Shown piece after piece: positions 55,310 to 64,000 of a stretch of DNA of 64,000 nt. Each line of letters starts with the position of its first letter. Position 1 is the first letter of the stretch. The position numbers were made by a program, and so were the translations under genes. The stretch comes from Rossellomorea marisflavi (GTDB taxonomy: Bacteria > Bacillota > Bacilli > Bacillales > Bacillaceae_B): positions 1,616,001-1,680,000 of the forward strand of contig NZ_CP047095.1 in NCBI RefSeq assembly GCF_009806575.1, read 5' to 3'. The notes below the pieces were generated by a model that worked only from the letters and a program-made list of their open reading frames with translations, searched no databases and had not been told where the DNA came from.

Positions 55310-56302
55310 TTGAAAAAACGCAGTTTAATGTTGAGTACTGCTATTCTGCTGCTTGTTTCTCTCGTTCTGGCCGCATGCGGCGGTGGTTCCGGAGATGATT
55401 CCAAAGGAGCAGACGGAAAAAAGAAAACGGACTTCATCGGTATCGCAACCGGTGGTACCGGGGGTACATACTATCCTTTAGGTGGAACGTTCGCGAAGAT
55501 CATCCAGGATGAGACAGGCATCAAGTCTTCTGCTTCAACGTCGGGTGCATCTGCTGAAAACATGGCTTCAATCAAAGATGGCAAAACGGAGATCGCATTC
55601 ACTCAGACGGACATCGCTTCTTATGCCTCTGAAGGAACACAGATGTTCAAAGACAATAAAGTAGAGAATGCCCGCGGGATTGCAACACTCTATCCTGAAA
55701 CCATCCAAATCGTCACAACAAAGAAATCCGGAATCAAATCGGTTGAAGATCTTAAAGGGAAGGTCGTATCAGTCGGTGAAGCCGGATCCGGTACACTCCT
55801 TAATGCAGAGCAGATCCTTGAGGTTCATGGGATGAAGCTTGATGATCTTGAAGCCCGTAATCTTTCATTCGATGATTCAACAACAGGTATCCAGGATGGC
55901 ACGATCGACGCCGCCTTCATCACTTCCGGAACACCTACAGGTGCAGTAGAGGGGCTTGCAGCGACTCAGGATATCACCATCGTTCCTGTCTCTACTGATA
56001 AAGCAAAAGAATTGATCGAGAAATATCCTTATTATGCAGAGGATAAGATCCCTTCAGGAACATACAGCAAGGTCGATGAAGAAATCCCGACCGTCGCTGT
56101 ACTTGCCATGCTCGTTACGAGTGCAGATATTCCTGAAGATGTCATCTATGATGTAACGAAGGCGATCTTTGAAAACACGGATGATATCAAACACGCAAAA
56201 GGAAAATTGATTTCTGCTGAAAACGGCCTCAAAGGAATGGGGATTGAATTACATCCTGGAGCCAAGAAATATTTTGATGAAAAAGGCATTTCAGAAGAAT
56301 AA
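55310..56302 (+). CDS. TAXI-type TRAP transporter solute-binding lipoprotein
   Basis: A 330-residue periplasmic-type binding protein of the TAXI family: lipoprotein signal LAAC, then FIGIATGGTGGTYYPLGGTFAKII, VVSVGEAGSGTLLNAEQIL, FITSGTPTGAVEGLA. The family imports glutamate, 2-oxoglutarate or other acids. TTG start behind AGGGGGGAT. First gene of the cluster with DUF1850 and the fused permease. Confidence 0.92.
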   Translation: MKKRSLMLSTAILLLVSLVLAACGGGSGDDSKGADGKKKTDFIGIATGGTGGTYYPLGGTFAKIIQDETGIKSSASTSGASAENMASIKDGKTEIAFTQTDIASYASEGTQMFKDNKVENARGIATLYPETIQIVTTKKSGIKSVEDLKGKVVSVGEAGSGTLLNAEQILEVHGMKLDDLEARNLSFDDSTTGIQDGTIDAAFITSGTPTGAVEGLAATQDITIVPVSTDKAKELIEKYPYYAEDKIPSGTYSKVDEEIPTVAVLAMLVTSADIPEDVIYDVTKAIFENTDDIKHAKGKLISAENGLKGMGIELHPGAKKYFDEKGISEE

Positions 56303-56381
56303 AAGTCTTTTAAAACGTTTGAAAGGGATAGACCTGACTCTCGGGTCTATTCCTTTGTTTTGATGTAAGAGGTGAGAACGA

Positions 56382-56891
56382 ATGAAGAAATTCATCGTGA
56401 TCGGAGTGCTCCTGTTATTGACAATGGCGATATTTGTGCCGTTTCAGGAAAGGTTGTCGGTGGAATGCCTGTCGAAAGAGGAAAAGACGTTGTTTGTGAA
56501 GCTTCCCGAGGACCTGACGTTCTCGATTGAATATACGCATTCGATCCATCTATCCGAGGTACAGGAATTTTACAAGATAAGCGGGAATGAAATCACTCAA
56601 CACGCCCTGCTTTACGAAGATACGTCAATTGGTATGCCTTCGGATGCAGTGGGGGACGAGGTGTTCAGTCGGACGGAAGACGGTAAGTATCTGATCTCGA
56701 ATATGGAGCGTTCGTTTCCCTACATCGATCTTCAGATTGGAAGAGTGGTGGCCAATCATCGATTGGAAATAGGGAAGTCTGAGTATGAACTATCAGGATT
56801 TTTCGGTAAGGGTGAGTTCGTTCGTTTTCAGTGGAAGAGGGCTTCACTATTTGCACAATGGAAAGGAGTGACTGTTGATGGAAAAAGATGA
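56382..56891 (+). CDS. DUF1850 protein of the TRAP cluster
   Basis: A 169-residue protein with one N-terminal helix or signal and a DUF1850 domain (FSIEYTHSIHLSEVQEFYKI, GMPSDAVGDE). DUF1850 genes are regularly found between TAXI binding proteins and TRAP 4TM/12TM permeases. It overlaps the permease start by 14 bases. Confidence 0.85.
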   Translation: MKKFIVIGVLLLLTMAIFVPFQERLSVECLSKEEKTLFVKLPEDLTFSIEYTHSIHLSEVQEFYKISGNEITQHALLYEDTSIGMPSDAVGDEVFSRTEDGKYLISNMERSFPYIDLQIGRVVANHRLEIGKSEYELSGFFGKGEFVRFQWKRASLFAQWKGVTVDGKR

Positions 56892-58859
56892 AAAATTCGA
56901 AACGTTGACAGAGGAACAACAGCGGGAGCTGCTTGAAAAATACGATCCCGAATCTTCTACTCGTAAGCTGGAGAGCGGATTCTTCAAATGGGTCATTTTT
57001 TACGGATTATTGGCATTTTCATTATTTCAGTTAGTGGCATCGATCTTCCAATTCATTCCACGACAGCTATTATTATCGATCCATCTTGGATTTGCGCTAT
57101 CATTGGTCTTTTTGCTGTTCCCGGCGAGGAAGAAGAATCTGAAGAAAAAGAAAGTGGCTTGGTATGATGTGATCTTATCGGTCATTTCCATCGGAATCGG
57201 CGCGTATTGGCCGCTGATGCAGGATGATATCGTCAGCCGTGTCGGTATGATGACATCCCTTGATTTCTACGTTGGGTTTGCGGCCATGATCCTTGTATTG
57301 GAAGCCACAAGGCGTGCTGTCGGTCTTCCTATTACGATCATTGCCACATTGTTCATCCTTTATATGTACTATGGCAGACTCATGCCTGGATTCCTTGCTC
57401 ACAGGGGATTCGATTGGGATGATATCGTCAAGACGATGTTCTTTACAAGTGAAGGGATTTTGGGAACTCCTTTGTATGTGTCGGCCACGTTCATATTCCT
57501 ATTCCTGCTATTCGGGCCTTCCTTGTGAAGACGGGGGTCGGGCAATATTTCAACGATCTGGCAGTAGCCATTGCCGGTAAAAGGATCGGTGGACCTGCAA
57601 AAGTGGCGATCTTCTCGAGTGCACTGCAGGGAACCATCAGTGGAAGCTCGGTTGCGAATGTCGTCACATCCGGTTCCTTCACGATACCAATGATGAAAAA
57701 GCTCGGCTACCGTAAAGAGTTTGCCGGAGGTGTAGAGGCTGCCGCTTCTACTGGAGGGCAGCTCATGCCTCCTGTCATGGGTGCCGCTGCCTTCCTAATG
57801 GTAGAGTTTATCGGTGGGATTTCCTACTGGGATATCGCCAAAGCAGCGGCGATCCCGGCAGTCCTGTACTTTACGGGGATTTGGATCATGACCCACTTCG
57901 AAGCGAAACGCGTCGGTTTACGGGGATTATCTGATGAAGAAATGCCGGATAAGAAAGAAGTATTCAAACAGATCTACCTCTTGCTACCGATCCTTACGGT
58001 CATCATTCTGCTAGTAAGCGGGATGAGCGTCATGAGAGCGGCTCTTTGGTCCATCGTGGCGACAGTCGTGATCAGCGGGATCAGGAAAGCGACGAGGATC
58101 GGATTCAGAGATGCCATCGATGCGTTGGTAGATGGGGCAAGGACCGCGCTATCCGTTGCCGTGGCAACCGCATGTGCCGGAATGATTGTCGGGGTGGTCA
58201 CGAAGACCGGACTCGGGCTGACAATGGCCAACGGTCTGGTTGATCTGGCGGCAGACTTGACCAATACCACTCAAGGGAAATTGATCCTGACGCTTGTCTT
58301 TACCATGATTGCTTCCTTGATACTCGGGATGGGCTCACCGACGACAGCGAACTATGTCATCACGTCCACAATCGCTGCCCCGGCCATCATCCTTTTGGGC
58401 GCACCTGAATTATCCGCCCATCTCTTTGTTTTCTATTTCGGAATCGTGGCGGATATTACACCTCCTGTTGCACTGGCTGCCTTTGCCGCGGCAGGGGTGT
58501 CGGGAGGGGAACCGATCAAAACGGGGGTCAATGCGGCGAAGCTTGCCATAGCCGCCTTCATCATTCCATATATGTTCGTCCTCTCTCCTGAACTCCTGAT
58601 GATCGATACAACGATCCCTGAATTGCTTTGGGTCGTATTCACGGCCATTACCGGTATGATTGCCATTGGTGCAGGTATCATCGGCTATTGGTTCAGACGT
58701 ATGTATGCGATTGAACGCCTGTTCGCCGTTGCAGCAGGGCTTATGCTCATTTATCCGGAAGGAATGTCGGATATGATCGGATTGATCACGTTCATCGTCC
58801 TCATCGGTCTGCAGTTCTTCGTAAAGCGGGAAGACAAAGTGTTGAAAGCTACAGCTTGA
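56878..58859 (+). pseudogene. TRAP transporter 4TM/12TM fused permease, frameshifted
   Basis: The N-terminal 217 codons (ATG at 56878 behind GGAGTG) end at a TGA at 57526-57528 after FLFLLFGPSL. The rest continues in another frame: KTGVGQYFNDLAVAIAGKRIGGPAKVAIFSSALQGTISGSSVANVVTSG to 58859. Reading one extra G in the GGG at 57514-57516 gives the family sequence LLFGAFLVKTGVGQYF. The joined product would be about 660 residues, normal for fused DctQ-DctM permeases. Single-base loss, or a sequencing error. Confidence 0.88.
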
Positions 58860-58865
58860 TAAAAG

Positions 58866-58896
58866 AAAGACCGGGTGTCTGCGCCCGGTCTTTTTA
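58866..58896 (+). terminator. Terminator of the TRAP cluster
   Basis: AGACCGGG and CCCGGTCT pair around TGTCTGCG, followed by five T. Confidence 0.88.
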
Positions 58897-58900
58897 CCAT

Positions 58901-59119
58901 TTACCCGGATCTTTCTTTTTTGGGAGTGGACTCGAGGGAGACGGCCAGGATGCCGTCTGTCTTGAATGTACGGGGAGCTTTTCTGAGATAACAATACGCT
59001 TCAACCGTATGTTCTGTGAAGTGGTGGACGAGGATCTTTCTTTTGGTAAAGCATTCACCGTCGAAATAGATGATATCGATTTTGATTCCTTCATTCAGAG
59101 AACGGGCTATCAATTTCAT
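58901..59119 (-). CDS. Small WYL-domain-like protein
   Basis: 72 residues, ATG at 59119 behind GAAGGAGG. The pattern IKIDIIYFDGECFTKRKILVHHF...VEAYCYLRKAPRTFKTDGILAVS resembles the WYL ligand-binding fold without a DNA-binding domain, as in several short Bacillus proteins. Function unknown. Confidence 0.68.
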   Translation of the reverse strand: MKLIARSLNEGIKIDIIYFDGECFTKRKILVHHFTEHTVEAYCYLRKAPRTFKTDGILAVSLESTPKKERSG

Positions 59120-59222
59120 GGCGTGAGACCTCCTTCATCCTAACAGCCTACGCGCAGAATGCGGCTTTTATTCAGGGAGTGGACCTGATAAGTAAGAAGA
59201 AAAATTATTTTCGCAAAACATG

Positions 59223-59250
59223 TTGACTTTTAGCGAAAATCTTATATAAT
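59223..59250 (+). promoter_or_regulatory. Promoter of tRNA-Val
   Basis: TTGACT (59223-59228), 16-base spacer, TATAAT (59245-59250), 23 bases before the tRNA. Confidence 0.8.
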
Positions 59251-59272
59251 TTAATTTGTACCTTACATAAGC

Positions 59273-59344
59273 GACCTGTTAGCTCAGTGGGAGAGCACTT
59301 CCTTGACAGGGAAGGGGTCGGGGGTTCAAGTCCCTCACAGGTCA
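59273..59344 (+). tRNA. tRNA-Val (anticodon GAC)
   Basis: Full cloverleaf: acceptor GACCTGT/ACAGGTC, D arm GCTC/GAGC, anticodon stem CTTCC/GGAAG with loop TTGACAG (anticodon GAC), T arm GGGGG/CCCTC with loop TTCAAGT, discriminator A. CCA not encoded. A single tRNA with its own promoter and terminator. Confidence 0.95.
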
Positions 59345-59347
59345 TCG

Positions 59348-59380
59348 CCAAGAACGTTTCCCTTCGGAAACGTTCTTTTT
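59348..59380 (+). terminator. Terminator after tRNA-Val
   Basis: AAGAACGTTTCC and GGAAACGTTCTT pair around CTTC, followed by T5. Confidence 0.88.
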
Positions 59381-59571
59381 ATGTTGGAAATAACCAAAAA
59401 TAAAATAAAGGTCTGACTTCTATCGGATTGGCTTGATTAATGAGCGCATACCTGTTATTCTATAGAAGAATTATTTTTGTTCGGTATGTAAGGGAAGAAC
59501 AAGATTTGCTTTTCGCCTGATATCGCAAGAATAGTAATAATTTGTGCACAAGCACGTAGGAGGCAACAATT

Positions 59572-59772
59572 ATGGAAAACGGTAAAGTGAAATGGTTCAA
59601 CGCAGAAAAAGGTTTCGGTTTCATCGAAGTTGAAGGTGGAGACGACGTTTTCGTACACTTCTCAGCGATCCAAGGCGAAGGTTTCAAATCTCTTGACGAA
59701 GGTCAAGAAGTATCTTTCGACATCGAGCAAGGTGCTCGCGGACCACAAGCAGCTAACGTTGTAAAACTTTAA
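59572..59772 (+). CDS. Cold-shock protein (CspA/B family)
   Basis: A 66-residue OB-fold RNA chaperone: [13 protein letters not shown] (RNP1) and DVFVHFSAI (RNP2) are exact. AGGAGGC precedes ATG. A leader of up to 190 bases separates it from the tRNA terminator, as usual for csp genes with temperature-responsive 5' regions. Confidence 0.96.
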   Translation: MENGKVKWFNAEKGFGFIEVEGGDDVFVHFSAIQGEGFKSLDEGQEVSFDIEQGARGPQAANVVKL

Positions 59773-59782
59773 TTTTACATTC

Positions 59783-59817
59783 CAGGAACAGGCTCCCTCG
59801 GGGCCTGTTCTTTTTTT
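59783..59817 (+). terminator. Terminator after the cold-shock gene
   Basis: GAACAGGC and GCCTGTTC pair around TCCCTCGGG, followed by seven T. Confidence 0.88.
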
Positions 59818-59938
59818 GTGCCATCTTCATCTCTGCTTCCCTTATAAGTTCAATTGGCAGAATAGTTAAAATCCGATTTCAATTTCTCCTATTTACAGGT
59901 AATATGGGGTTATGAACAGGGAGAAAGGATTGATTGCT

Positions 59939-61072
59939 GTGAGAGAAGTTGTCATTGTCGAAGGAGTACGCACGGCTGTCGGGAAGAAGAATGGAGCCCT
60001 TGCCGGAACACGGCCTGATGATCTTGCCGGCTATCTGTTGAGGGGATTAATGGAGAAGTCGGGTGTTTCACCTGGGCTTGTAGAGGATGTGATTATGGGG
60101 TGTGTGACCCAGTCAGGAGAGCAGGCAGGGGATATTGCAAGGGTGGCTGCCCTTATAGCCGGTTTTCCCGTTGAAGTGCCCGGGGTCACGATCGATCGGC
60201 AGTGCGGTTCGAGCCAGCAGGCGGTCCACTTTGCTTCACAGGCCATCCTTTCAGGCGATATGGATGTCGTCATCGCCGGGGGTGTGGAAAGCATGAGCCG
60301 TACACCCATTGGATCGAATTTTGCCGGTGCCGGGCTGAGTGATGAGCTGAAAGAACGACATGAGATGATTCATCAGGGGATATCGGCAGAGCGCATTGCA
60401 GAAGTGTATGGCTTATCGCGGAATGAACTCGATCGGTTTGCCTTAGCCAGTCATAAGAAAGCTGTTTTGGCCAGGGAGAGTGGTTACTTCCAGGAGGAGA
60501 TCCACGCCATAGGGGTAGATGGAGGAGAGTTCCTTGAAGATGAAGGGCCCAGGCCGGATACATCCTTGGAGGCGCTGGGAGGGCTTCGTCCGGTGTTCAG
60601 GGAAGGTGGCATCATTACGGCAGGGAATTCGTCGCAAATCAGTGACGGAGCAGCAGCCCTCCTCCTTATGAGCAGGGATAAGGCCGTATCACTCGGATTA
60701 AAGCCCAGATTCAAGGTCCATACGAGAGTCGTGGTCGGTTCAGACCCGACGCTCATGCTCACAGGGCCGATCCCTGCTACAAAGAAGGTATTGGAGAAGT
60801 CAGGTATCCCACTTTCCGAAATCGACGTATTCGAAGTGAATGAAGCCTTTGCACCCGTAGTGCTGGCGTGGCAGAGGGAGATCGGGGCGGACCCTGCCAA
60901 AGTCAATCCGAATGGAGGAGCCATTGCCTTGGGGCATCCCCTTGGGGCAAGCGGGGCCAGAATCATGGTGGGCATGATGCATGAGCTTGAACGTACCGGG
61001 GGGCGATACGGCCTCCAGACGATGTGTGAGGGTCACGGAATGGCAAATGCAACAATCATCGAAAGAATATGA
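59939..61072 (+). CDS. Acetyl-CoA acyltransferase (thiolase)
   Basis: A 377-residue thiolase. Active-site Cys in IDRQCGSSQQAVH, NEAFAPV motif, GGAIALGHPLGASGAR and the final GHGMANATI. GTG at 59939 is favoured over ATG at 59912 because AAAGGA lies nine bases before it and the family starts there. No other beta-oxidation gene is beside it, so degradative or biosynthetic use is open. Confidence 0.92.
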   Translation: MREVVIVEGVRTAVGKKNGALAGTRPDDLAGYLLRGLMEKSGVSPGLVEDVIMGCVTQSGEQAGDIARVAALIAGFPVEVPGVTIDRQCGSSQQAVHFASQAILSGDMDVVIAGGVESMSRTPIGSNFAGAGLSDELKERHEMIHQGISAERIAEVYGLSRNELDRFALASHKKAVLARESGYFQEEIHAIGVDGGEFLEDEGPRPDTSLEALGGLRPVFREGGIITAGNSSQISDGAAALLLMSRDKAVSLGLKPRFKVHTRVVVGSDPTLMLTGPIPATKKVLEKSGIPLSEIDVFEVNEAFAPVVLAWQREIGADPAKVNPNGGAIALGHPLGASGARIMVGMMHELERTGGRYGLQTMCEGHGMANATIIERI

Positions 61073-61107
61073 AAGAACCCGGTCCTCAAAAAGGGCCGGG
61101 TTCTTTC
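61071..61107. terminator. Bidirectional terminator, thiolase / nucleoside hydrolase
   Basis: GAAAGAACCCGG and CCGGGTTCTTTC form a 12-bp stem. Confidence 0.88.
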
Positions 61108-62041
61108 ATGCTCGGCTCATGATCTTGATGTAATCATGAATGAATGCTTCATAATCGATGGAGAGATAAATGTTCGGTGAGTGAAGCCCAGGTTTTGAAT
61201 CCGAGCGGAAATCTGCATTCGATTGCCCCCTGAATGGTCCTGCTGTTTCAACCCCGACGTCCCTTTCAAGAAAGCGGCCGTATGATGGATTCATCATGAG
61301 GGAAGCAGCGACGAGATCATGGATCGGTGGGCCGGGCAATCCGGGTATCTTTTCTTTGTAGGCGTGATCATAGAATGTGTGGACGTCTTTAAGAATCGAG
61401 GTGAGACCCGTATCCGACCCTTGAGCGGATGTGATCATATCGATATGTGAGGATGTGACGATTGCCCGATTGGTCACGTTGAGGGGGAAGAGGCTGATGC
61501 GCGGTACGGTTGAAAGGATGGCATGACTGGCGACTGGATCGCCGTGAAAATTAGCTTCGGCGGTTTCCGTCACATTACCCGGTACAAGAAAAGCGCCACC
61601 CATGATATAGAACCCGGATACTTGATCGATGAACCCCTCGTCAAGAATGATGGCAACGGCGAGGGAGGTACTCCTTCCAAGGTCCAGGATGTGCACATTG
61701 TCATAGGCACGGGCGATCTTAAAGATCTCGCTGAACTCATGAAAGCTTCCTTTGAATGTGCCCGGAGGAGTGATGGGGCCGAGGCCATCCGGTCCGTGGA
61801 TCTCAGGATAATAAACAGGTGTTTTCCCCGTACACGAACGGGTGGCACCCATGATGACGGGGATCTCTTTTTGACCTGCAAGGTCAAGGATGTAAGCGAT
61901 ATTATTCGCGGCTTTATCACGTGCTGTATTTCCGTATCCCGATACGATCCCGATCACCTGTATGTCAGGGTGCATCAGGGTATACATGATGGCCAGGGTA
62001 TCATCGATGCCCGGGTCGGCAAAGATCAATACATTCTTCAC
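61106..62041 (-). CDS. Inosine-uridine nucleoside hydrolase family protein
   Basis: A 311-residue nucleoside N-ribohydrolase. The Ca-binding motif DPGIDD lies at residues 9-14, with GNTARDKAANN and NVTNRAIVTSSHI further on. It splits ribonucleosides into base and ribose. ATG follows GGAGGTGAAG. The RpiR gene is 57 bases upstream on the same strand. Confidence 0.9.
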   Translation of the reverse strand: MKNVLIFADPGIDDTLAIMYTLMHPDIQVIGIVSGYGNTARDKAANNIAYILDLAGQKEIPVIMGATRSCTGKTPVYYPEIHGPDGLGPITPPGTFKGSFHEFSEIFKIARAYDNVHILDLGRSTSLAVAIILDEGFIDQVSGFYIMGGAFLVPGNVTETAEANFHGDPVASHAILSTVPRISLFPLNVTNRAIVTSSHIDMITSAQGSDTGLTSILKDVHTFYDHAYKEKIPGLPGPPIHDLVAASLMMNPSYGRFLERDVGVETAGPFRGQSNADFRSDSKPGLHSPNIYLSIDYEAFIHDYIKIMSRA

Positions 62042-62098
62042 ACTTCTTCACCTCCTTCCCTCACTATATGAGATAGAAAATGAAGGTTATGCCATTCC

Positions 62099-62959
62099 TC
62101 AGATCTTCTTCACTGAGATGGCGTCCCTCATTTTTTGGAGTGACCTTGAGGACTGATCTTTCCGCTTCATCATAATGGTCACATAAAGGGCGTCTACGAT
62201 GCTCAGCTGACCGATACGGGAAGCGAGTGCTTCTGATCGGTAATCGGTTTCTTGGGATGATGTGAACAGAGGGACGTCGACACCGAGACTCATAGGGGAC
62301 TTGGCAAAGTGGGTGATGGCAATCGTCGGGACACCGTTGCCCTTGGCTACCTCCAATACCTCGAGTAGATCCTTATTCGCCCCTGAATGGGAGATGAAAA
62401 AGATGAGGTCTTCACTGGTAAGCTGGGATGCTGATATCAGCTGCATGTGGGAGTCATTGTATGCAGTGGTCGTCATGCCTGTACGCAGGAACTTATGATG
62501 AGCATCCATCGCAACGAATCCTGATCCTCCGGTTCCATAAAATTCGATCCTGCGTGCTTTCAGCATCATCGCAACCGCCGATGTAAATGATTCCTCATCC
62601 ATGATGGCGATGGAGTCTTCCAGCGTGCGGATATTGGAGCGGAACACCTTTTGTGCAATGATTTTTTCGCTATCCCCCTCTTCAATTGTCTCATGTATGT
62701 CATCAAGAGGGGTCACGATTTCGGCCGCCAGGGAAATCTTCATGGCCTGATAGCCTTTGAAACCGATGCGTTTGCAGAACCTGAAGACGGTGGCATCAGC
62801 TACGGACAGATCTTCTGCGAGCTGACTGATCGTAGAATGGATAATTTTTTCCGGGTCAGCAATAATAGTATTGGCGATTTTCTTTTCTTTTTCGCTAAAT
62901 TGAGAATAGTGGGACCGGATGCGTGGTAAACAATGTTGAGGTGTGTCGGTTTGTCGCAA
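62099..62959 (-). CDS. RpiR/MurR-family transcription regulator
   Basis: A 286-residue regulator: N-terminal HTH_6 domain (about 10-85, VADATVFRFCKRIGFKGYQ) and a C-terminal SIS sugar-phosphate-binding domain (about 125-255). TTG start at 62959 behind AAGGAGG. Divergent from gnd and upstream of the nucleoside hydrolase, so it likely senses a pentose or hexose phosphate and controls one or both. Confidence 0.9.
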   Translation of the reverse strand: MRQTDTPQHCLPRIRSHYSQFSEKEKKIANTIIADPEKIIHSTISQLAEDLSVADATVFRFCKRIGFKGYQAMKISLAAEIVTPLDDIHETIEEGDSEKIIAQKVFRSNIRTLEDSIAIMDEESFTSAVAMMLKARRIEFYGTGGSGFVAMDAHHKFLRTGMTTTAYNDSHMQLISASQLTSEDLIFFISHSGANKDLLEVLEVAKGNGVPTIAITHFAKSPMSLGVDVPLFTSSQETDYRSEALASRIGQLSIVDALYVTIMMKRKDQSSRSLQKMRDAISVKKI

Positions 62960-63045
62960 TGTGGGGCCTCCTTGTAAGAGATGGTGGATGAAAATTATTT
63001 TAACCTATTGTACAATAGAAAAAAATATTATTTCAAATTTAGTAT

Positions 63046-63068
63046 CGAGAAAATTTATTTCGTATTAT
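63046..63068 (+). promoter_or_regulatory. gnd promoter candidate with palindrome
   Basis: CGAGAAAATTTATTTCG (63046-63062) is an imperfect palindrome directly before TATTAT (63063-63068), in the spacer position of a gnd promoter. A candidate RpiR operator; the region is AT-rich, so chance is possible. Confidence 0.4.
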
Positions 63069-63116
63069 ACTATGGATGATGAAATGATGTTTATACAATC
63101 GAAAGGATGATGAAAG

Positions 63117-64000
63117 ATGGGACAACAACAAATTGGTGTAGTCGGCGTCGGCGTCATGGGGAAAAGCCTTGCGCTGAATTTTGAAAGCCGTGGATATAAG
63201 GTTGCAATCTACGATGTATCGGAAGAGAAAGTGGCGGGTGCCCTTCAGGAGCACCAGGACAAAAATCTGACAGGCTTCCACCAGGTGGAAAAATTCATCG
63301 ACTCCCTTGAAGTGCCAAGGAAGATCATGATGATGGTACCTGCAGGGAAGATCACGGATCTTGCCATTGAATCCATTCTTCCACACCTGGATAAAGGGGA
63401 TATCCTCATCGACGGAGGAAATACATACTTCGAGGACACGGTGAGGCGCAATAAGGAGCTCGCTGAGCGAGGAATCAACTTCATCGGTGCCGGAGTATCC
63501 GGTGGCGAAGAAGGGGCCTTATACGGACCGGCAATCATGCCTAGCGGTCAGAAGGAAGCCTATGATCTCGTTGAACCATTCCTTACGAGCATTGCAGCCA
63601 AGGTCAAAGGGGACGCATGCAGCACCTATATCGGTCCTGATGGTTCCGGTCACTATGTGAAGATGGTGCATAACGGAATCGAATACAGCGATATGCAGTT
63701 GATCTGTGAAGCCTACTATTTGATGAAGAATGTCCTTGGACTGAGCGCGCAGGAGCTTCATGAAACATTCAAGGAGTGGAATGAAGGTGAACTTGACAGC
63801 TACCTCATCGAGATCACAGCCGATATTTTCACAAAGATCGATGAAGAGACGGGAGAACCTCTCGTTGAAAAGATCCTTGATACAGCAGGACAAAAGGGGA
63901 CCGGTAAATGGACAAGCGTAAGTGCCCTGGATCTCGGCGTACCCCTTTCCATTATCACGGAATCCGTTTTTGCCCGTTTCATCTCGGCCATGAAGGAAGA
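63117..64000 (+). CDS. gnd: 6-phosphogluconate dehydrogenase, decarboxylating (partial)
   Basis: ATG at 63117 behind AAAGGATG opens a frame running off the right edge (about 294 residues visible of a usual 470). [16 protein letters not shown] binds [35 protein letters not shown] and [18 protein letters not shown] are family signatures including the catalytic Lys and His/Asn. Oxidative pentose phosphate pathway, giving ribulose 5-phosphate and NADPH. Confidence 0.96.
   Translation, partial: MGQQQIGVVGVGVMGKSLALNFESRGYKVAIYDVSEEKVAGALQEHQDKNLTGFHQVEKFIDSLEVPRKIMMMVPAGKITDLAIESILPHLDKGDILIDGGNTYFEDTVRRNKELAERGINFIGAGVSGGEEGALYGPAIMPSGQKEAYDLVEPFLTSIAAKVKGDACSTYIGPDGSGHYVKMVHNGIEYSDMQLICEAYYLMKNVLGLSAQELHETFKEWNEGELDSYLIEITADIFTKIDEETGEPLVEKILDTAGQKGTGKWTSVSALDLGVPLSIITESVFARFISAMKE

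Overview
The window looks like chromosomal DNA of a mesophilic, endospore-forming member of the Bacillaceae. The gene order follows the yit, yja-med-comZ-fab, yjbA-trpS-opp-spx-mecA-coiA-pepF-spxH, yjb, fabI-cotO-cotZ and spoVIF-yjcFGH blocks of Bacillus subtilis. Spore-coat and spoVA genes, competence genes and a Gram-positive T-box are present. It is not B. subtilis itself: clpB, clsA next to coiA, mgtE next to yjbQ, an extra spoVA cluster and a TAXI-TRAP cluster are placed differently or absent there. I saw no prophage, insertion sequence or CRISPR array.

Layout. 1-4.0 kb: two tiny reverse-strand genes at the left edge, yitU/yitV/yitW, an Fnr-type oxygen regulator and uppP. 4.2-9.6 kb: yjzC, clpB behind a CtsR-like operator, a Bacillus-type inverted repeat, a winged-helix regulator divergent from an MFS exporter, and yjzD. 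9.8-16.0 kb: yjaU-yjaV-med-comZ, FapR-controlled fabH-fabF, and a frameshifted yjaZ. 16.1-25 kb: yjbA, trpS with a full T-box leader, a DUF3899 membrane protein and oppABCDF. 25-33.7 kb: a glycoside-hydrolase-like exported protein, yjbC-spx, mecA, clsA, coiA, pepF. 33.7-44 kb: a small membrane protein, spxH-yjbI, cwlQ, yjbK, yjbL-relQ-nadK-yjbO, prpE, mgtE-yjbQ. 44-54.3 kb: a DinB-like protein, FapR-controlled fabI, coat genes cotO and cotZ, yjcA, a yhcN-like-spoVAC-spoVAD-spoVAE cluster, a YjcZ-type peptide, spoVIF, an MBL hydrolase, a DUF421 protein and yjcF/yjcG/yjcH. 54.4-64 kb: pgpA-like gene, TAXI-DUF1850-TRAP permease (permease frameshifted), WYL-like protein, tRNA-Val, cold-shock protein, thiolase, nucleoside hydrolase, RpiR regulator and the start of gnd.

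Functional threads. Proteotoxic and thiol stress: Spx, its ClpXP adaptor SpxH, the ClpCP adaptor MecA and ClpB lie within 30 kb. Competence: Med, ComZ, MecA and CoiA. Fatty-acid synthesis: FabH, FabF and FabI share FapR-type operators. Sporulation and germination: the 45.7-52.4 kb block. Peptide uptake: opp, with an extra promoter and hairpin between oppA and oppB.

I found no clearly new biological system. The most interesting leads are two single-base frameshifts (yjaZ-like and TRAP permease), the Fnr cysteine cluster with an extra cysteine, long palindromes at the MFS and oppB promoters, a strong reverse-facing hairpin upstream of mecA with no annotated reverse gene, and the mixed spoVA/coat island.
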